A DNA stretch of 64,000 nucleotides from positions 54,998,422 to 55,062,421 of the forward strand of contig CM019069.1 of assembly GCA_009667805.1 (NCBI GenBank), read 5' to 3'. The stretch comes from Leptobrachium leishanense. Lineage: Eukaryota; Chordata; Amphibia; Anura; Megophryidae. Below, piece after piece: positions 63,272 to 64,000 of this stretch (the stretch's first letter is position 1; the number at the start of each line of letters is the position of its first letter). The position numbers and the translations under genes were made by a program. The notes beneath the pieces were generated by a model. The model was not told the origin of the DNA. It made no database searches and was given only the letters and a program-made list of their open reading frames with translations.

Positions 63272-64000
63272 ATCGGTGGTTGGCCGCTCTATCGCCCTGG
63301 GGTGAATAATCGAGATGCTGATGCTTTGTCGAGAAGACCCTACACTACAGAATGGACTCAGTTAACTCCAGACGGGGTACAAGCTTTGTGTCAAGGGGCA
63401 GAGCACCGGGTCAAGGGAGGGATTGAAGCGGAGGCCATAGGAGTCATGGCTGCGGCTGTTCCGGAGTTCTACTGCAACCCTACGCAGTTGAGGGATGAAA
63501 GTCTGCCTACCTTTTCAAAACAGGACCTGAAAGCCGATCAGGCTAGAGACCCTTTAATTGCGTTAACCATAAAGGCCCTAACTGCGAAGCAGCGGGAAAT
63601 TCTGCTGACCAATTCCCCAGATGGAGCCAGATTGGTCTACAAAGAGTGGGAACGGTTGAAGATGTTGGATGGGGTGGTCTACCGAAGGGGCCCCTCAACC
63701 AATGCTGAAGAGACCCAACAGTTGTTCCTTCCCACTAAACATAGGAAGAGTGTACTGCGATCGCTACATGATGAGCATGGACATTTGGGCGCAGAAAGGA
63801 CTTTTAAGCTGGTGCGAGACAGGTTCTATTGGCCTTGCATGAGAGCTGAAGTGGAAAGTTACTGCCGTTCATGTCTGAGCCGGATGCTAGTAGGCAGGGA
63901 AATATTCTAATAGTGACCACTTCACACGTTCCGCCCAAGCCTTTTCTACAAAAGACCAACGCGCTCTGACAGTGGCGAAGGTTCTGATGGAAAAGTTCTT
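63272..64000 (+). pseudogene. End of RNase H and integrase N-terminal region, gypsy copy 2 (partial)
   Basis: The text resumes with GVNNRDADALSRRP, the usual end of RNase H, then about 150 residues of linker to the integrase zinc-binding domain (HDEHGHLGAERTF, FYWPCMRAEVESYCRSC; HHCC pattern). After CRSC the frame ends at 63,910. The sequence 63,913-64,000 already matches the integrase core around its first catalytic D region, so a segment between zinc domain and core appears deleted. Confidence 0.82.

Larger units (their letters stand above)
52562..64000 (+). mobile_element. Ty3/gypsy retrotransposon, copy 2, split by four insertions and cut by the window edge
   Basis: In order: LTR (52562-54938, with a 1.4-kb insert), tRNA-Pro type primer site, gag (split by the TGTCGG element), protease, a hAT insert, RT, RNase H, a LINE insert, and integrase N-terminal part. 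The four inserts leave the gypsy text collinear on each side. Stops and frameshifts in gag and pol show it is inactive. It belongs to the same lineage as copy 1 at 27.7-31.5 kb. Confidence 0.9.

Overview
The window is vertebrate nuclear DNA, most likely from an anuran amphibian. The evidence is one clear vertebrate gene, cwc22, embedded in a dense and deeply nested load of DNA transposons (Tc1-like, hAT, piggyBac-like, Kolobok/T2-like, Harbinger-like MITEs), L2/CR1-type LINEs and Ty3/gypsy elements of a kind common in frog genomes. The species cannot be named from the sequence alone. No rRNA, tRNA or CRISPR locus was recognised.

Left third (1-22.6 kb): the 5' two thirds of cwc22 on the minus strand. 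Ten coding exons could be placed by splice sites, and the reading frame is continuous through all ten (407 complete codons). The first is a 9-codon exon in a CpG-rich promoter region near 22.3 kb; the last seen is at 364-426, and the rest of the gene lies off the left edge. The protein begins with an RS-like N-terminus and continues through the MIF4G domain. Introns carry almost all the mobile DNA here: a fold-back repeat (2.2 kb), a 307-bp palindrome (4.2 kb), a Tc1-like element split by a piggyBac-like element (9.6-12.1 kb), hAT MITEs, Harbinger-like MITEs, a second Tc1-like family (18.9-20.1 kb) and a 1,165-bp palindrome (20.1-21.3 kb). The 9.4-kb first intron holds the largest palindrome.

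Middle (22.6-52.5 kb): intergenic or unassigned, with no host gene recognised. It holds a second copy of the first Tc1 family (split by a TTAA-flanked MITE), a minus-strand Ty3/gypsy copy with a nearly intact gag (27.7-31.5 kb), a three-level nest of DNA elements (35.6-36.8 kb), a hAT element filled with a 25-bp minisatellite (37.5-38.8 kb), a second piggyBac-like hairpin element (41.8-42.8 kb), a minus-strand LINE 3' part (47-47.9 kb) and a 2.1-kb element with TGTCGG/CCGACA ends (48.6-50.8 kb).

Right end (52.5-64 kb): a plus-strand Ty3/gypsy copy related to the first. It is broken by four separate insertions (a minisatellite element in its LTR, the TGTCGG element in gag, a hAT element between protease and RT, a LINE between RNase H and integrase) and runs off the right edge. 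Its Gag resembles vertebrate PNMA proteins.

The most unusual signals are: (1) one minisatellite-plus-GC-palindrome segment found inside several DNA elements with different termini and different target-site duplications; (2) a piggyBac-like element built from about a dozen consecutive hairpins, in which two copies differ by compensatory changes in the stems; (3) very long, near-perfect palindromes inside cwc22 introns.
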